NCBI GenBank assembly: GCA_028293725.1
Contig: JAQGOE010000002.1
Location: forward strand, 53,590 to 117,589
Length of the DNA stretch: 64,000 nucleotides
Source of the DNA: Gammaproteobacteria bacterium
GTDB lineage: Bacteria > Pseudomonadota > Gammaproteobacteria > Steroidobacterales > Steroidobacteraceae
Direction of reading: 5' to 3'
The notes under the pieces are model-generated. The model had not been told where the DNA came from, did no database searches, and saw nothing but the letters and a program-made list of their open reading frames with translations. Below, one piece after another: positions 15,035 through 24,806 of the stretch (the stretch's first letter is position 1; the number at the start of each line of letters is the position of its first letter). A program made the translations under genes and the position numbers.

Positions 15035-18000
15035 GTGTCGATCCATGTCGCACTCAATCATGTCACGCACTATCGCTACGATCGACTCATTACACTGAGT
15101 CCGCAGATCGTGCGATTGCGGCCGGCGCCACACTGCCGGACACGCATCCTCGCTTATTCGCTGCGGGTCGAGCCCGCCGAACACTTCGTCAACTGGCAAC
15201 AGGACCCGGAAGCCAACTATCTCGCCCGTCTCGCCTTTCCGGAAAAGACGCGCGAGTTGAGTATCACGGTCGACCTGGTCGCCGAGATGGCGGTCCTCAA
15301 TCCGTTCGACTTCTTTCTCGAGCCGTACGCACAACAGTACCCGTTCGTGTACGAGGCCGGCGAGCAACGCGAGCTGGCGCCCTACCTGGCGCGCGTCGCA
15401 CCGACACCGCTGCTCTCCGGCTATCTCGAATCGATCGTCCGCAAGAGCAAGAGCCTGATCGACTGGCTCGTCGATCTCAACATGCGGCTGTCGCGCGACG
15501 TCCGTTATCTCATCCGCATGCAGCCCGGCGTGCAGACTCCGGAAGAAACACTCCAGGAAGGCTGCGGCTCGTGCCGCGACTCGGCCTGGCTGTTGGTACA
15601 GATGCTGCGGCATCTCGGACTCGCGGCACGCTTCGTATCCGGCTATCTCATCCAACTCACACCCGATGTGAAATCCCTCGACGGACCGACCGGGCCGGTC
15701 GCGGATTTCACCGATCTGCACGCGTGGTGCGAGGTCTATCTGCCCGGCGCGGGTTGGATCGGCTTCGATCCAACGTCCGGATTGCTGGCGGGCGAAGGAC
15801 ACATTCCGCTGGCCTGCACGCCCGAGCCCTCGGCGGCGGCGCCGGTCACGGGCCTCGTGGAGGAAAGCGAGGTTGAGTTCGAGCACACGATGGGGGTGCA
15901 GCGCATCTGGGAAGCGCCCCGCGTCACCAAACCCTACACCGAAGAGCAGTGGACGGCCGTCGAAAAGCTGGGGCATGCGGTCGATGCGGACCTGGCGGCC
16001 CTCGATGTGCGGCTCACAATGGGCGGCGAGCCCACGTTTGTCGCGAGCGACGATCCGGATGGGGACGAGTGGAATACCGCCGCCCTCGGCAAGACGAAAC
16101 GGGCGCGGGCCGCGGAGCTTTTCAACCGTCTGAAGGCGGAATACGCGCCCACGGGGCTGGCCCACTTCGGGCAAGGCAAGTGGTATCCGGGCGAACCGCT
16201 ACCGCGCTGGTCCCTGAACTGCTTCTGGCGCCGCGACGGCGAGCCGATCTGGGAAAACCCGGAGTTGCTCGCCAACGAGAAAACCAACTACGGCGCCTCC
16301 GCGACACTGGCGGAGCGCTTTCTCGCAGGCGTGGCGCAGCGGCTCGGCGTGTCGCCGGCTTTCGTCTTCGCTGCTTACGAGGACGCCTTCTACTACCTAT
16401 GGAAGGAGCGGCGCCTGCCCTCGAATGTCGATCCATTCGACTCGCGGCTGTCCGATAAGGGCGAGCGCGCCCGGCTGGCGCGCATTTTCGAGCAGGGGCT
16501 GACTGCGGCAGTGGGCCACGTGCTGCCGGTATCGCGGAATGCGCAAGACTCGGATTGGCAAACAGGCCCGTGGTTCCTGCGCCAGGAGCGCTGCTACCTG
16601 GTGCCGGGTGACTCGCCGTTGGGGTTACGGTTGCCACTGGACAGCCTGCCCTGGGCGCGCCCGGGGGACATCCCTCACGTGTCGCAGCCCGATCTGACAC
16701 AGACATTTCCGCCCCTGCCGCAACCAACGTTGATCCGCCAACAGTTGAAGCAACTGAGCGCTTCACTGCTCGACGGGATGCCGCACGCCGCGTACTCCTC
16801 GCATCCGTCGCATTCCGAGCAACTCGGCGACGGCGCGCCTGGAACGCACGGTGCTGCCGTGGACGGAGTACCTCGTTCCGCGCCCGACGGCGTGCCCCGC
16901 TCTGCACCCGGCCTGCACGAATCGGCGGGATCGATCACCCGGACCGCGATGTGCGCCGAGCCCCGCAACGGCGTGTTGTATGTTTTCATGCCGCCGACGG
17001 CCCGGCTGGAGACCTACCTGGAACTGGTGGCCGCGGTGGAAGCGACGGCGGCGGACCTCGCGCAACCGATCGTGCTGGAGGGTTACGAGCCCCCGCGCGA
17101 TCCGCGGCTGAACAGCTTCCGGGTCACGCCGGATCCCGGCGTTATCGAGGTGAACATTCATCCGTCGAAGAGTTGGGACGAGCTCGTCGGGCGCACCACC
17201 CACCTGTACGAGGCGGCCCGCCTGTCGCGGCTCACGAGCGAAAAATTCATGCTCGACGGCCGGCATACCGGCACCGGCGGCGGCAATCATTTCGTCCTGG
17301 GCGGCGCCACGGTCGGCGATTCCCCGTTTCTGCGCCGTCCCGACCTGCTGCGCAGCCTGCTCGCCTACTGGCACAACCACCCGTCGCTGTCCTACCTGTT
17401 CTCGGGCCTGTTTGTCGGCCCCACCTCGCAGGCGCCCCGCGTCGACGAGGCGCGCAACGACTCTCTTTACGAGCTCGAGATCGCGTTCAAACAGGTGCCG
17501 CCGCCCGGGGAGATCGTGCAACCCTGGCTCGTCGACCGCCTGTTCCGCAACCTGCTGATCGACGTCACCGGTAACACGCACCGCTCCGAGTTCTGCATCG
17601 ACAAGATGTACTCCCCCGACGGCCCGACGGGCCGCCTCGGGCTGCTCGAGCTACGGGCGTTTGAAATGCCGCCCCACGAGCGCATGAGCCTCACCCAACA
17701 GTTGTTGTTGCGCTCACTGATCGCGCGCTTCTGGCGGAAGCCTTACGAGCCCACCCGGCTGACCCGTTGGGGGACGGAGCTCCATGACCGCTTCATGCTG
17801 CCCTACTTCGTGGAGGAAGACTTCGCCGACGTGCTCGCGGAGCAGCGGGAGTTCGGCTTTCCGCTGCGGGCGGAGTGGTTCGCGCCGCATTTCGAGTTCC
17901 GTTTCCCGAAGTACGGCGACTTCGCCACGCAGGGAATCGAAATGGAGCTGCGGCAGGCGCTCGAGCCCTGGCACGTCATGGGTGAGGAAGGCGCGCCGGG

Positions 18001-18442
18001 CGGCACCGTACGATACGTCGACTCCTCCGTCGAGCGACTGCAGGTGAAGGCCACAGGGCTTGCGCCAGACCGGTATGTACTCGCCTGCAACGGGCGACGT
18101 GTGCCTATGCGCCCTACCGGGAATGTGGGCGAATTCGTGGGCGGCGTGCGCTACCGCGCCTGGCAACCGCCCGCATCGCTGCACCCGACGATCGGCGTGC
18201 ACACCCCACTGACTTTCGACCTCGTGGACACATGGATGGAACGTTCGCTCGGCGGCTGTCAGTATCACGTCATGCATCCAGGCGGCCGCAGCTACGCAAC
18301 CTTCCCGGTGAACGCTTTCGAGTCGGAAAGCCGGCGGCGCGCGCGATTCTTCCGTATGGGCCACACGCCCGGATTCCTCGCGCCTGCGCAAGAAGCCCCC
18401 AACCCTGAGTTTCCTTTCACTCTGGATTTGAGGAGAGCCTGA
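15035..18442 (+). CDS. Transglutaminase-like protein fused to DUF2126 putative amidoligase
   Basis: 1135 residues from GTG 15035 with GGAGG six bases upstream. Residues 1-270 are a bacterial transglutaminase-like domain with its N-terminal beta region (HVTHYRYDR) and intact triad: C180 (EGCGSCRDSAW), H229 (DLHAWCEVY) and D245 (IGFDPTSG). From ~300 to the end is DUF2126, listed as a putative amidoligase of the glutamine-synthetase-like type (LTMGGEPTFVASDDPDGDEW, GLAHFGQGKWYPGEPLPRW, TGGGNHFVLGG, EFCIDKMYSPDG). A His/Ser-rich linker with a repeated DGVPRSAP interrupts the amidoligase near 580-640. It is followed after 6 nt by the ATP-grasp/alpha-E gene. Such clusters are predicted to ligate and cleave peptide or isopeptide bonds; the product is unknown. 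Confidence 0.9.
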   Translation: MSIHVALNHVTHYRYDRLITLSPQIVRLRPAPHCRTRILAYSLRVEPAEHFVNWQQDPEANYLARLAFPEKTRELSITVDLVAEMAVLNPFDFFLEPYAQQYPFVYEAGEQRELAPYLARVAPTPLLSGYLESIVRKSKSLIDWLVDLNMRLSRDVRYLIRMQPGVQTPEETLQEGCGSCRDSAWLLVQMLRHLGLAARFVSGYLIQLTPDVKSLDGPTGPVADFTDLHAWCEVYLPGAGWIGFDPTSGLLAGEGHIPLACTPEPSAAAPVTGLVEESEVEFEHTMGVQRIWEAPRVTKPYTEEQWTAVEKLGHAVDADLAALDVRLTMGGEPTFVASDDPDGDEWNTAALGKTKRARAAELFNRLKAEYAPTGLAHFGQGKWYPGEPLPRWSLNCFWRRDGEPIWENPELLANEKTNYGASATLAERFLAGVAQRLGVSPAFVFAAYEDAFYYLWKERRLPSNVDPFDSRLSDKGERARLARIFEQGLTAAVGHVLPVSRNAQDSDWQTGPWFLRQERCYLVPGDSPLGLRLPLDSLPWARPGDIPHVSQPDLTQTFPPLPQPTLIRQQLKQLSASLLDGMPHAAYSSHPSHSEQLGDGAPGTHGAAVDGVPRSAPDGVPRSAPGLHESAGSITRTAMCAEPRNGVLYVFMPPTARLETYLELVAAVEATAADLAQPIVLEGYEPPRDPRLNSFRVTPDPGVIEVNIHPSKSWDELVGRTTHLYEAARLSRLTSEKFMLDGRHTGTGGGNHFVLGGATVGDSPFLRRPDLLRSLLAYWHNHPSLSYLFSGLFVGPTSQAPRVDEARNDSLYELEIAFKQVPPPGEIVQPWLVDRLFRNLLIDVTGNTHRSEFCIDKMYSPDGPTGRLGLLELRAFEMPPHERMSLTQQLLLRSLIARFWRKPYEPTRLTRWGTELHDRFMLPYFVEEDFADVLAEQREFGFPLRAEWFAPHFEFRFPKYGDFATQGIEMELRQALEPWHVMGEEGAPGGTVRYVDSSVERLQVKATGLAPDRYVLACNGRRVPMRPTGNVGEFVGGVRYRAWQPPASLHPTIGVHTPLTFDLVDTWMERSLGGCQYHVMHPGGRSYATFPVNAFESESRRRARFFRMGHTPGFLAPAQEAPNPEFPFTLDLRRA

Positions 18443-18448
18443 CCGCCC

Positions 18449-20929
18449 ATGAGTGCCGCGAGGCCTGAGAGTGCGGCGAACGGTTGTCTCGCGAGTTATA
18501 GCGCCGAACCGGGTCGCTACGACGAGCTCCTCGATGCGACCGGCGACTTGCGACCGCAGTGGCGCTCGCTGGTCGATAAGATCGCGGGCGTGGACGCACG
18601 GGCGTCCGCCCGACGCTCGCTCGACCTCACACGACGTCTCATCGTCGAAAACGGCGTCACTTATAACGTGTATGCCGACCCGCAGGGTGCGGATCGGCCC
18701 TGGGCACTCGACCCCATCCCCCTCGTTCTGACGAACGCCGAGTGGCGGACGATCGAAAGCGGTCTCGCGCAGCGCGCGCGGGTGCTGGAAGCTCTGTTCG
18801 CCGACCTCTACGGGCCGCAACGCCTGCTGGCCGAAGGGGTCGTGCCGCCTGACCTGGTTTTCGGACATCCCAACTTCCTGTGGCCCTGTCTCGGGATGAG
18901 TCCGCAGCGAGGCAACTGGCTGCAGATCTACGCCGCAGACTTGGCGCGCGCTCCCGACGGACGCTGGTGGGTCATGGCCGACCGTACGCAAACTCCGTCG
19001 GGCGCTGGTTATGCCCTGGAAAATCGCGAGATTCTCGAGCAGGTCTTACCCGATTCGCTCGCCGAGCTCGGCACACGCCGGATCGGAGGCTTCTTCGGTG
19101 AGTTGCGCAACCGGCTGCTGGAAGGTATCGAGGCAAACGAGACTGCGCTGGCCGTCATTCTGACTCCGGGCCCCTTCAACGAGACCTACTTCGAGCACGC
19201 CTATCTCGCGCGCCAATTGGGGTTGCCGCTCGTGGAGGGCACCGATCTCACCGTCCGCAATGACACGGTCTATCTGAAGACGGTGGCCGGGTTGCGCCGG
19301 GTGCACGCGATACTTCGTCGTCTCGACGACGACTTTTGCGACCCCGTCGAGCTGCGCAGCGACTCGGCGCTCGGCGTCGCTGGCCTGTTGGGAGCGGTAC
19401 GGGCCGGGCGCGTGGAGGTGGCCAACGCTCTCGGCACCGGAGTGCTGGAGTCCGCGGCCTGGTTGGGTTTTCTGCCGAAGATTGCCGCCCGGCTGCTGGG
19501 CGAGACGTTGGAGCTGCCTACGCTGGCGACCTGGTGGTGTGGCGAGGGTCCGGCTTTGGATTACGTGTTGGATCATCTCGATCAGCTCGTCATCAAGCCT
19601 GCGTGGCCTAACCAGCGCTTCGAGCCGGTATTTGGCCGCACCCTCTCGGGTGAAGCCCGCAGGCAGTTGATCGAGCGCCTGCAAACGCGACCACACGCCT
19701 ATGTAGCACAGGAGCACATGGCGCTGTCCCAGGCGCCGGTCTGGAGACCGTACGGTGCGTTGGGATTCGCGGCAAAGGCCATCTCGATCCGCGTGTACGC
19801 GGTCGGGAGCGCGGCGGGACACAAGGTCATGCCTGGCGGCCTGGCGCGAATCGCCGCAAACGACGCTGCCGCCGATGTCGTCTCGGCGCAGCGGGGCGGC
19901 GGAAGCAAGGACATCTGGGTGTTGTCGGAGCTCACGAACGAAGAAGTGGCGGAGGCTCCGCGACAGGCCTCGCGGATGGCCATCCGCTACGACGAGATTC
20001 CGTCCCGGCTCGTCGAGAACCTGTATTGGTTCGGTCGCTACTCCGTGCGCTGCGAGGACAAGACCTGCCTTCTGCGCGCCACGCTCGGCTCACGAATCGA
20101 AGAGAGCGTCTGGAAAGACGCCGTCGGCATCAGCCGCCGCATCGGCTTGATCGCGCCCGATACTGAGCCGACCGGGAGCCTGCGCGACGATCGTAATCCG
20201 CAAGGCATCGTGGCGGACGTCAGGCGGCTCGCCTGGTGCGCATCCCAGGTCCGGGGCAGGTTGTCTTCCGGATACTGGCGCGCGGTCTCCGACATGCAGC
20301 GGCGGTTGGCTGAGGGGCTGGCGGCTCGCGACGAGCCGCGCGCGGTTCTCGATCGGCTGTCATTGTCATTGGCCGCACTGGCCGGATTCTCGCTGGACGA
20401 CATGACACAGGACGCCGGCTGGCGTTTGCTCAGGATCGGCAGGCGCCTGGAGCGACTGCAGTTCGGGGCCGATCTCCTGGCGCATTACATCACCACGGAA
20501 TCGGCCACGCGGCAGCGGAATGTCGAATGGCTGCTGGAAGCGTACGACAGTATGCGCGTCTACCGCTCCCGTTACGCCGTAGCGCCGCAGCTCGGACCGG
20601 CGCTGGATCTCCTTCTTCGCGACACCGAGCATCCCGGCGCGTTGGCCTTCCTGTCGCGCTCGCTGATGCGTGACCTATTAGCACTATCGGTCTCCCTCGG
20701 AGCCTCGTCAGGCGCTGCGGCCGAAGACGCACTGGAGGCTCCTATTCCGGTGTTGGCCGACGATGAGTTGCTGGCACTCGAGAATGAGAACCGGGAAGCC
20801 GACCGTGCGCGACAGGCGCTCGCCGTGCGGCTACGGGCCGTCGCGGCGGCAGCGGGCGCGCTTTCCGATCGATTGTCGCTCCGGCACTTTGCACACATCA
20901 GTCTCAACTCCCAGGCGCTCGCCACATGA
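18449..20929 (+). CDS. Circularly permuted ATP-grasp fused to alpha-E domain
   Basis: 826 residues. Residues ~60-480 are the circularly permuted ATP-grasp (VTYNVYADPQGADRPWALDP, LFADLYGPQRLLAEGVVPPD, GHPNFLWPCLG, WVMADRTQTPSGAGYALENR), and ~505-815 are the alpha-helical alpha-E domain, which begins with IPSRLVENLYWFGRYSVRCE. Both domains are usually encoded by adjacent separate genes; here they are one polypeptide. The ATP-grasp is expected to form an amide bond using ATP. The gene starts 6 nt after the transglutaminase-DUF2126 gene and its stop overlaps the next start (ATGA), so the three proteins are made together. No signal peptide; cytoplasmic. Confidence 0.92.
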   Translation: MSAARPESAANGCLASYSAEPGRYDELLDATGDLRPQWRSLVDKIAGVDARASARRSLDLTRRLIVENGVTYNVYADPQGADRPWALDPIPLVLTNAEWRTIESGLAQRARVLEALFADLYGPQRLLAEGVVPPDLVFGHPNFLWPCLGMSPQRGNWLQIYAADLARAPDGRWWVMADRTQTPSGAGYALENREILEQVLPDSLAELGTRRIGGFFGELRNRLLEGIEANETALAVILTPGPFNETYFEHAYLARQLGLPLVEGTDLTVRNDTVYLKTVAGLRRVHAILRRLDDDFCDPVELRSDSALGVAGLLGAVRAGRVEVANALGTGVLESAAWLGFLPKIAARLLGETLELPTLATWWCGEGPALDYVLDHLDQLVIKPAWPNQRFEPVFGRTLSGEARRQLIERLQTRPHAYVAQEHMALSQAPVWRPYGALGFAAKAISIRVYAVGSAAGHKVMPGGLARIAANDAAADVVSAQRGGGSKDIWVLSELTNEEVAEAPRQASRMAIRYDEIPSRLVENLYWFGRYSVRCEDKTCLLRATLGSRIEESVWKDAVGISRRIGLIAPDTEPTGSLRDDRNPQGIVADVRRLAWCASQVRGRLSSGYWRAVSDMQRRLAEGLAARDEPRAVLDRLSLSLAALAGFSLDDMTQDAGWRLLRIGRRLERLQFGADLLAHYITTESATRQRNVEWLLEAYDSMRVYRSRYAVAPQLGPALDLLLRDTEHPGALAFLSRSLMRDLLALSVSLGASSGAAAEDALEAPIPVLADDELLALENENREADRARQALAVRLRAVAAAAGALSDRLSLRHFAHISLNSQALAT

Positions 20930-21801
20930 GCGGTCACACGCGCTATCGGGTTCGTCACGCGACCGCCTACACCTACGCCAGCAACGTGGTGCATTCCCAC
21001 CAGTTGTTGCATCTGGTGCCGCGTCCTGCGCCTTATCAACAGTGTCTCGAACACACGATCGACATCTCGCCCGCGGCCTATCGGCGCAGAGAGGAAATCG
21101 ACGCCTTCGGGAACCCGGTAACACGAGTCGAGTTTGAGCACCCGCACCGCGAGCTCGAGGTCACGACCGACATGGAAGTGGAAGTGCATGCCCGTCCCTC
21201 CATCGCCGCCACCGACACGGTGCCGTGGGATCGCCTGGCGACCCGATTCATATACAACGGGCGCTCACCGGCGCGTGACGACCTCGAAGCGACCCGCTTC
21301 CGCTTCGAGTCGCCCTACGTCAGATTGAAACGGATGTTCACCGACTACGCGGAAGACTGTTTCCCCGCGAAGCGCCCGATTCTCGTGTGCGCGCAGGCTC
21401 TCATGACAAAGCTCCATACCGAGCTCATGTACGCCCCGGGGGCGACGACCATCGCGACACCGGTGACGGAGGTATTGGAGATCCGCCGTGGAGTTTGTCA
21501 GGACTTCGCTCACCTCATGATCGCCTGCCTGCGCTCGCGAGGGCTGGCGGCTCGTTATGTGAGCGGTTACGTGCGGAGCCTCGTCGGCTCCGCAGCGTCA
21601 CACGCGTGGGTTGCGGTCTATGCGCCGCCCTTCGGCTGGCTGGAGCTCGACCCCACGAACGACACGATGGTCGGAACGGACCATATCGCCGTCGCCTGGG
21701 GCCGCGACTTCGGTGATGTCTCGCCTTTGCGGGGCATCATCCTCGGCGGCGGCAGCCATCGACTCTCAGTCGACGTGAAGGTCGAGCGCCTGGCCGCCTG
21801 A
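20926..21801 (+). CDS. Transglutaminase-like cysteine protease family protein
   Basis: 291 residues, no signal peptide. The N-terminal beta domain (TRYRVRHATAYTYASNVVHS, LLHLVPRPAPYQ) is followed by the transglutaminase core with triad C191 (RRGVCQDFAHLMI), H226 (ASHAWVAVY) and D242 (WLELDPTND). The start codon overlaps the ATP-grasp/alpha-E stop by 4 nt, giving translational coupling. In this conserved cluster the protein is predicted to be a peptidase or amidase acting on the product of the ATP-grasp and DUF2126 ligases. It ends back to back with the GST gene: the two stop codons together make TGATCA, with no terminator between. Confidence 0.93.
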   Translation: MSGHTRYRVRHATAYTYASNVVHSHQLLHLVPRPAPYQQCLEHTIDISPAAYRRREEIDAFGNPVTRVEFEHPHRELEVTTDMEVEVHARPSIAATDTVPWDRLATRFIYNGRSPARDDLEATRFRFESPYVRLKRMFTDYAEDCFPAKRPILVCAQALMTKLHTELMYAPGATTIATPVTEVLEIRRGVCQDFAHLMIACLRSRGLAARYVSGYVRSLVGSAASHAWVAVYAPPFGWLELDPTNDTMVGTDHIAVAWGRDFGDVSPLRGIILGGGSHRLSVDVKVERLAA

Positions 21802-22437
21802 TCAGGCAGCAACGGCCCGGGCCATCTGCTCGGTCTTCATCCAGACATCCAACGTCTGAATCCGTCCGAACCATTTCTGCACGTTCGCATACCACGCCAC
21901 CGGCGCCCTCCCCGGCGCCGCGCAGCCGTAGGCGGCCGCGATCGACAGATCGGCGAGTGTCAGGGACGAGCCCGAGATCCACTGCCGGTCGGTGAGATGT
22001 CCGTCGAGAACGGCCGCAAACTCGTTGAACAAGCCATCGCCGCGCTTCAACTCCACCGGGTCGGGAGCACCCCGGCCGATCATGGCCTTGACGAGATTCT
22101 CGTAGAAGAAAATGCCGATCGCGGGCGCAAAGTGTTGCCCGGACCAGAACAGCCAGCGGTTCACGTCCGCACGGGCGCGGGCGCCGCTCGGATAGAGACT
22201 CTGACCCGGTGTTTTCTCAGCGAGGTATTGCATGATGGCACGCGATTCCCACAGGTAGAAATCGCCATCCTCCAACACCGGCACGCGGTGGTTGGGATTC
22301 ATCTGTAAAAACGCAGGCTGCATCTGCTCCTGCCCCTGCAGGTCAACGTATACGAACTCCACCGGCGCATTGAGGTGCAACGCGGTCATGGTGGCGGCGC
22401 GGGCATTCGCTGACATCGGATGCTGATAAAGACGCAT
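21802..22437 (-). CDS. Glutathione S-transferase family protein
   Basis: 211 residues. The N-terminal thioredoxin-like domain has MRLYQHPMSANARAA, the cis-Pro signature NHRVPVLEDGDFYLWESRAI, and the C-terminal all-helical domain has GSSLTLADLSIAAAY, the usual N-capping motif of GSTs. GGAGAGGTCTC precedes ATG 22437. It lies 70 nt downstream of a YafY-type regulator on the same strand, so they may be co-transcribed and the regulator may control it. The substrate cannot be read from the sequence. Confidence 0.93.
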   Translation of the reverse strand: MRLYQHPMSANARAATMTALHLNAPVEFVYVDLQGQEQMQPAFLQMNPNHRVPVLEDGDFYLWESRAIMQYLAEKTPGQSLYPSGARARADVNRWLFWSGQHFAPAIGIFFYENLVKAMIGRGAPDPVELKRGDGLFNEFAAVLDGHLTDRQWISGSSLTLADLSIAAAYGCAAPGRAPVAWYANVQKWFGRIQTLDVWMKTEQMARAVAA

Positions 22438-22507
22438 GAGACCTCTCCTTCGGTGGCTACCAGGGGCGTCATGTTGGACCCGGGCCGTGACAGTTTCTGT
22501 CAGGAGC

Positions 22508-23200
22508 TCAGCGTGTCTCGGGAATATTGTGCTCCCGCCGCCAGGTCTTCATCAGGACGGCGCGCCGGGTGGGATAGCGCACGCCGGTCTTGGCCAGAGC
22601 GGAGATGCGATCCGGGCGGAAGTGGCGAAAGCCGTTGCGGAGCTCACACCAGGCCGCCAGCAGGCGCTTTCCCTCCAAAAAGGCGAGAACGACGGGCCAC
22701 ACGATCCTTTCCGTGGTAGCCCCCGTTTCGTCCACATAGGTAATCGCCAGCTTGTGCTCCAGGCGCAGCGCTTCGCGTATGGTGCGCAACCCGGTGGGAT
22801 GCTCGGCCGGTGCCTGGAAGCGCGGCGCCCATAGGCCCGTGTCGGCCATCTTGTCGCGCAAATCCTTCGGCGAGGCCGTCGCTATTTTCGCCAGCGCGCT
22901 GGCCGCGGCCTGCGCCAGGGCGGCGTCGCCCTGCCCCTGTACCCAACGTGCGCCCAGCACGAGCGCCTCGAGCTCCTCCTCGCCAAACATCAGAGGCGGC
23001 AGAAAGAACCCGGGCCGCAACAGATAGCCGACACCCGCTTCGCCGTCGAGCGGCGCCCCGAGATCGATCAAGGTCTGGATGTCGCGATACAGGGTGCGAA
23101 CCGACACCGACAGATCGTCGGCCAGCGTGGCCGCGGTCACGGGCCGCCGATGGCCACGCAGGGCGTCCATCAGCTTGAACAAGCGCGTGGTGCGACTCAT
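22508..23200 (-). CDS. YafY-family HTH and WYL-domain regulator
   Basis: 230 residues. The N-terminal helix-turn-helix (RLFKLMDALRGHRRPVTAAT, SVSVRTLYRDIQTLIDLGAP) is the DeoR/HTH_11 type, and the C-terminal part is a WYL domain (LAITYVDETGATTERIVWPV, KRLLAAWCELRNGFRHFRPD). WYL domains sense nucleic acids or small ligands. The gene is divergent from the antiporter gene with only ~21 nt between starts, so it may autoregulate and also affect that promoter; the GST gene follows downstream on the same strand. Confidence 0.92.
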   Translation of the reverse strand: MSRTTRLFKLMDALRGHRRPVTAATLADDLSVSVRTLYRDIQTLIDLGAPLDGEAGVGYLLRPGFFLPPLMFGEEELEALVLGARWVQGQGDAALAQAAASALAKIATASPKDLRDKMADTGLWAPRFQAPAEHPTGLRTIREALRLEHKLAITYVDETGATTERIVWPVVLAFLEGKRLLAAWCELRNGFRHFRPDRISALAKTGVRYPTRRAVLMKTWRREHNIPETR

Positions 23201-23221
23201 GGCCGGACATTACACTGGGCT

Positions 23222-24805
23222 ATGGGTGTTTTTGAACTGGTCATCACACTGCTGCTGGTCGGGGCCGTCTTCTCGTTGTGGGCGGACCGGTTGGGCGTGC
23301 CTTATCCCGCCATGCTGGCGGTCGCGGGCGCGGCACTCACGTTCATTCCAGGCACTCCGCAGGTCGTACTCGACCCGGGTCTCGCACTCGCGCTGTTCGT
23401 TTCTCCCGTCCTGCTCGATGCCGCCTACGACGCCTCGCCCCGCGACCTGATCCGGAATATCGTCACCGTCAGCAGCTTGGCGATTGTGGCTGTGGGCGTT
23501 ACCGTCGTCGCCGTCGCGTTCGTGGCGAGGCATTACGTACCGGGTATGAGTTGGGCTGCCGCCATCGCCCTCGGGGCTATCGTGGCTCCCCCCGACACGT
23601 CCGCCGCGACGACGGTGCTACGCAAGGTGCGCCCACCTCACCGGCTCGTCGTCATATTGCAAGGCGAAAGTCTCTTCAACGACGCCAGCGCGTTGCTCAT
23701 CTATCGGTTCGCCGTCACGGCTGCGATGACCGGAACGGTGTCCGGTTGGAAAATCGCGCCGCTGTTCCTGCTCACATGCGGCGGGGGAGTCGTGGCCGGC
23801 ATCGTGCTGGCGAAACTCTCTCTATGGGCGCTGCTGCGGGTGTCGGATATCCCCATATCGATCCTGTTGCAGTTCATCGGCACTTTCGCGGTCTGGGTGA
23901 TCGCCGATCATCTCGGCCTGTCGGCCATTCTGACTGTCATAGCCTATGCCATGACCATCGCGCGCCACGCGCCCGGCAGGATCGATGCCCGCCATAGGAT
24001 TTCCTCGTACGCGGTGTGGGACTTGGCGGTGTTCGTTCTGAACGTGTTGGCGTTCGTCATGATTGGCCTGCAGCTGCGCGGAATCCTCATACGCACACCC
24101 GAGAACGGCTGGCACATTTACCTCGTCTGCGCGCTGGCCGTATGCCTGGCTGTAGTGGTGGTGCGGATGGTGTGGGTCGCGCTCCAGAGCACCATCGTCC
24201 GCTGGACGATCAAACACTTCAATCGTGGCAAACAGACTTTGACCATGCCGACGGTCGGCGGAACCCTGATCGTCGGCTGGTGCGGGATGCGCGGGATCGT
24301 GACACTTGCCGCGGCCCTGGCGCTGCCGGATGGGTCCGCCGCGAACGCCTTTCCCTATCGCGATCTGATCATCCTTTGTGCCTTCTGCGTGGTGCTCACT
24401 ACCCTGGTGTTGCAAGGAATGACACTTCGGCCGTTACTCCTGTGGATTGGACTAAAGGACGACGGGTCGGTGAATCGGGAGACCTTGCTGGCCCGCGCCG
24501 AAACCGCGCGCGCAGCCCTTCGTGTGCTCGAAGGGCAGCCTGCACGCCCGTCGGTCGATGCGATGAGGCGCGCCTATGAGGCACGCCTTCGGGCTTGCGA
24601 GGCACAATCTGACAATCGGCCTGGCAGTGAGCAGGCGCGGGGCGAGCTGGACGCGCTGCAGACGCGCGTCATCGCGGCACAGCGCGCCGTCCTCCTGGAT
24701 TTGCGTGCCCGGTCGATCATCGGCGATGACGCCTTTCACGCCGCCGAGGAGGAGATCGACCTGCTGGAGCTGACCGCGGACGAGCGTATTCGAGTGGAGG
24801 ATTGA
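23222..24805 (+). CDS. CPA1-family Na+/H+ antiporter
   Basis: 527 residues from ATG 23222; the upstream open frame overlaps the divergent regulator. About 12 hydrophobic helices fill residues 1-400. The CPA1 ion-site motif appears as APPDTSAA (D125), with Thr-Ser where many homologues have Ala-Val, followed by LQGESLFNDASALL (N153-D154) and the C-terminal GWCGMRGIVTLAAALALP. The last ~130 residues are a charged cytoplasmic helical tail. It exchanges Na+ or K+ for H+ across the inner membrane. The next gene, a HipA-like kinase, begins 1 nt after its stop, so they share a transcript. Confidence 0.93.
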   Translation: MGVFELVITLLLVGAVFSLWADRLGVPYPAMLAVAGAALTFIPGTPQVVLDPGLALALFVSPVLLDAAYDASPRDLIRNIVTVSSLAIVAVGVTVVAVAFVARHYVPGMSWAAAIALGAIVAPPDTSAATTVLRKVRPPHRLVVILQGESLFNDASALLIYRFAVTAAMTGTVSGWKIAPLFLLTCGGGVVAGIVLAKLSLWALLRVSDIPISILLQFIGTFAVWVIADHLGLSAILTVIAYAMTIARHAPGRIDARHRISSYAVWDLAVFVLNVLAFVMIGLQLRGILIRTPENGWHIYLVCALAVCLAVVVVRMVWVALQSTIVRWTIKHFNRGKQTLTMPTVGGTLIVGWCGMRGIVTLAAALALPDGSAANAFPYRDLIILCAFCVVLTTLVLQGMTLRPLLLWIGLKDDGSVNRETLLARAETARAALRVLEGQPARPSVDAMRRAYEARLRACEAQSDNRPGSEQARGELDALQTRVIAAQRAVLLDLRARSIIGDDAFHAAEEEIDLLELTADERIRVED

Positions 24806-24806
24806 G

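Noticed and set aside
14963..16174. 403-residue open frame on the minus strand
   Set aside because: Antisense to the transglutaminase domain with its intact catalytic triad.
17714..18991. 425-residue open frame on the minus strand
   Set aside because: Spans the junction of two well-supported plus-strand genes; no recognisable domain.
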